Of a DNA stretch of 43,188 nt, positions 41,457 to 43,188 are shown in pieces. The stretch is from Woeseiaceae bacterium (GTDB taxonomy: Bacteria > Pseudomonadota > Gammaproteobacteria > Steroidobacterales > Woeseiaceae). The stretch spans positions 1 through 43,188 of the forward strand of contig JAPKEL010000012.1 of the NCBI GenBank assembly GCA_028822065.1, given 5' to 3'. The position numbers were made by a program, and so were the translations under genes. Each line of letters starts with the position of its first letter. Position 1 is the first letter of the stretch. The notes beneath the pieces were generated by a model. That model ran no database searches. It was not told the origin of the DNA and worked only from the letters and a program-made list of their open reading frames with translations.

Positions 41457-42407
41457 ATGTCGACCATGAATTCAATAATAAATATCAACAATCTCTCCAA
41501 AGTTTATGCGGATGGTTTTCAAGCTTTAAATGCAATCAATTTAGATATAAATAAGGGTGAAATCTTTGCTTTATTGGGTCCTAATGGTGCTGGTAAAACC
41601 ACATTGATTAATATGATTTGTGGTATTGTTAATATTCACCACGGAGAGGTTAAAGTTGCAGGCTTAGATATTATTAAAGATTTCCGTGAAACGCGTTCCA
41701 TGATTGGCCTTGTTCCTCAAGAGTTAACTTCAGAAACATTTGAAACAGTATGGAGTACGGTCAGTTTCAGTCGCGGTCTTTTTGGCAAACAAGAAGATGC
41801 TGCTTATATAGAAAAAGTCTTAAGATCTTTGTCGTTATGGGAAAAAAAAGATAACACTATTCTTACGTTATCTGGCGGAATGAAACGTCGTGTATTAATC
41901 GCAAAGGCCTTAGCTCATGAACCTAAAATAATTTTCTTGGATGAACCCACAGCAGGGGTAGATGTTGAATTAAGACAAGATATGTGGGAAGTGGTTAAGC
42001 AATTAAAAAATGAGGGCGTAACAATTATATTGACCACGCATTACATTGAAGAAGCGGAGCAGATTGCCGATAGAATAGGAATAATCAATCAAGGTGAATT
42101 GATTTTAGTAAAAGACAAAGAAAGTCTAATGTTGGAATTAGGGAAGAAGCACCTGCAAGTAAATTTAATTAACTCTTTGGAAGAGATCCCTAAAGAGCTC
42201 ATGAATTATCAGATTGAGTTATCTGCGAACAAAAAACAATTAATTTGTACCTATGATAAAGCGGATGATTTTGGTATATCTTCTCTACTAGAACTACTTT
42301 CAAATCTAAATATTTCATATTATGACCTTGATACTAAAGAGAGCTCTCTCGAAGAGATCTTTGTGGATCTTGTTAAGCGGAAGCCGAATGAATTATCCAG
42401 CAATTAA
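41457..42407 (+). CDS. yadG: ABC-2 type transporter ATP-binding protein (YadG-like)
   Basis: The 316-residue ATPase has Walker A '[13 protein letters not shown]', Q-loop 'LVPQE', signature 'LSGGMKRR', Walker B '[10 protein letters not shown]' and H-loop 'TTHYIEEAE', followed by a C-terminal extension of about 90 residues. '[18 protein letters not shown]' matches E. coli YadG, which works with the permease YadH in a pair of unknown substrate. The next gene overlaps its end by 20 bases and is a YadH homologue. ATG 41457 is used; ATG 41466 is possible. Neither has a strong ribosome site. Confidence 0.92.
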   Translation: MSTMNSIININNLSKVYADGFQALNAINLDINKGEIFALLGPNGAGKTTLINMICGIVNIHHGEVKVAGLDIIKDFRETRSMIGLVPQELTSETFETVWSTVSFSRGLFGKQEDAAYIEKVLRSLSLWEKKDNTILTLSGGMKRRVLIAKALAHEPKIIFLDEPTAGVDVELRQDMWEVVKQLKNEGVTIILTTHYIEEAEQIADRIGIINQGELILVKDKESLMLELGKKHLQVNLINSLEEIPKELMNYQIELSANKKQLICTYDKADDFGISSLLELLSNLNISYYDLDTKESSLEEIFVDLVKRKPNELSSN

Positions 42408-43149
42408 AGCTATTTATATTTTTGAAATGTCGCGTATGCGTCGTACTTTATTTCAAAGTATTGTTTCACCAGTCATTTCGACTACATTGTACTTTGTGGT
42501 TTTTGGCGCCGCGATTGGCTCAAGAATTACCGAAATTGATGGGGTTAGTTACGGTTCTTTTATTGTGCCTGGACTAATCATGCTTTCAATTCTCACTGAG
42601 AGCGTTTCAAATGCTTCATTTGGGATTTATTTCCCAAAATTTTCAGGATCAATCTACGAAGTCTTATCTGCACCGGTATCTTATGTTGAAATTACTCTTG
42701 GGTATGTGGGTGCGGCGGCATCTAAATCTATTATTGTTGGAATCATTATACTTCTAACAGCAAATTTATTTGTACCGATCCAAGTCGCTCATCCAGTTTG
42801 GATGTTTGCTTTTTTAGTATTGACTGCAATAAGTTTTAGTTTGTTGGGTTTTATTTTAGGAATATGGGCCGATAATTGGGAAAAATTAGCAATTGCGCCT
42901 GCTTTGATAATTACTCCACTTGCTTTTCTTGGTGGCAGTTTTTACTCCATATCAATGCTGCCTCCTTTTTGGCAAAAAGTTACATTATTGAATCCTGTGG
43001 TATACCTAATCAGTGGCTTTCGATGGAGTTTCTATGAAAATGCCGATGTGAGTGTCTATGTTAGTATTGCAATGATAGGAGTATTTTTATTGATTTGTTT
43101 AATATTGATTTGGTTAATTTTTAAAACAGGATATAGATTGCGAGTATAA
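42388..43149 (+). CDS. yadH: ABC-2 type transporter permease (YadH-like)
   Basis: The 253-residue protein has six hydrophobic segments and the ABC-2 pattern: '[21 protein letters not shown]', '[17 protein letters not shown]', '[21 protein letters not shown]', '[20 protein letters not shown]' and '[12 protein letters not shown]'. These closely follow E. coli YadH. The start at 42388, preceded by CGGAAG, gives the family's usual N-terminus; the upstream in-frame ATG at 42322 would add 22 residues with no family counterpart. It forms the exporter with the overlapping ATPase gene. Confidence 0.92.
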   Translation: MNYPAIKAIYIFEMSRMRRTLFQSIVSPVISTTLYFVVFGAAIGSRITEIDGVSYGSFIVPGLIMLSILTESVSNASFGIYFPKFSGSIYEVLSAPVSYVEITLGYVGAAASKSIIVGIIILLTANLFVPIQVAHPVWMFAFLVLTAISFSLLGFILGIWADNWEKLAIAPALIITPLAFLGGSFYSISMLPPFWQKVTLLNPVVYLISGFRWSFYENADVSVYVSIAMIGVFLLICLILIWLIFKTGYRLRV

Positions 43150-43158
43150 ATTAAAAGA

Positions 43159-43188
43159 ATGAATAAAAAGAAAACCATAGCACGTCGA
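43159..43188 (+). CDS. Possible start of another gene, cut by the window end
   Basis: ATG at 43159 opens a frame reading MNKKKTIARR to the last base, nine bases after the yadH stop. The basic start and the direction would suit a further gene of the same operon, but ten codons cannot establish it. Confidence 0.3.
   Translation, partial: MNKKKTIARR

Overview
The window looks like chromosome of an AT-rich, Gram-negative, aerobic marine gammaproteobacterium. Pointers are a TonB-dependent receptor, an azurin, the monomeric isocitrate dehydrogenase, a GlnK-type P-II protein, the YadGH and TcyP transporters and several sodium-coupled carriers. SAR86- or OM182-like oligotrophs would fit the low GC and gene content, but this is a guess from style; no rRNA or marker phylogeny is available. 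I saw no tRNA, rRNA, CRISPR array, transposase, phage gene or attachment site, and no gene-free stretch longer than about 210 bases.

Region 1 (12-6784) is the unusual part. It is a tight six-gene operon closed by a hairpin terminator. It encodes a membrane-anchored PEGA-repeat protein with a cysteine-less FGE-sulfatase domain, a small exported acidic protein, a MotA/TolQ/ExbB-type channel subunit, a degenerate Hsp70/actin-like protein fused to an FHA domain, and two paralogous vWA proteins. Both vWA proteins start with the same transmembrane motif, FSLSFLDCxCCGFGAV, whose Asp sits where ExbD/TolR/MotB carry the proton-binding Asp. I propose an ion-driven stator complex in which vWA domains replace the usual peptidoglycan- or TonB-interacting domain. 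Upstream members may lie outside the window.

Region 2 (6797-18917) is mostly core metabolism: azurin; a PhhB-like dehydratase overlapping a threonine dehydratase-like enzyme; acetolactate synthase with its large (ilvI) and small (ilvH) subunit genes divergent; ilvH-proB-proA as one operon; monomeric isocitrate dehydrogenase; a small conserved unknown; an LplT-like MFS carrier; a SYLF lipid-binding protein; and GlnK.

Region 3 (19047-25433) is a seven-gene operon that looks catabolic: membrane di-iron desaturase/hydroxylase, TIM-barrel isomerase-like protein, SDR, ACAD10/11-type acyl-CoA kinase, two crotonases and a 3-hydroxyisobutyrate dehydrogenase-type enzyme. Its substrate is unknown; a hydroxylated carboxylic acid processed as CoA thioester is the best guess.

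Region 4 (25475-29358) is a thiamine-salvage operon: a TPP riboswitch whose closing stem overlaps the Shine-Dalgarno of a TonB-dependent receptor, then a YkoF-like thiamine-binding protein, a PnuT-type inner-membrane transporter and a small kinase that would trap thiamine by phosphorylation.

Region 5 (29394-43188) holds glyoxalase II, a histidine-phosphatase-family protein, a haloalkane dehalogenase, a DUF4212/SSS sodium symporter pair, an aminotransferase, the cystine carrier TcyP, a VOC-cupin-cupin fusion, a neurotransmitter-type sodium symporter, a 2-oxoglutarate/Fe(II) oxygenase, an exported metallo-beta-lactamase-fold hydrolase and the YadGH exporter. The last bases probably start one more gene.
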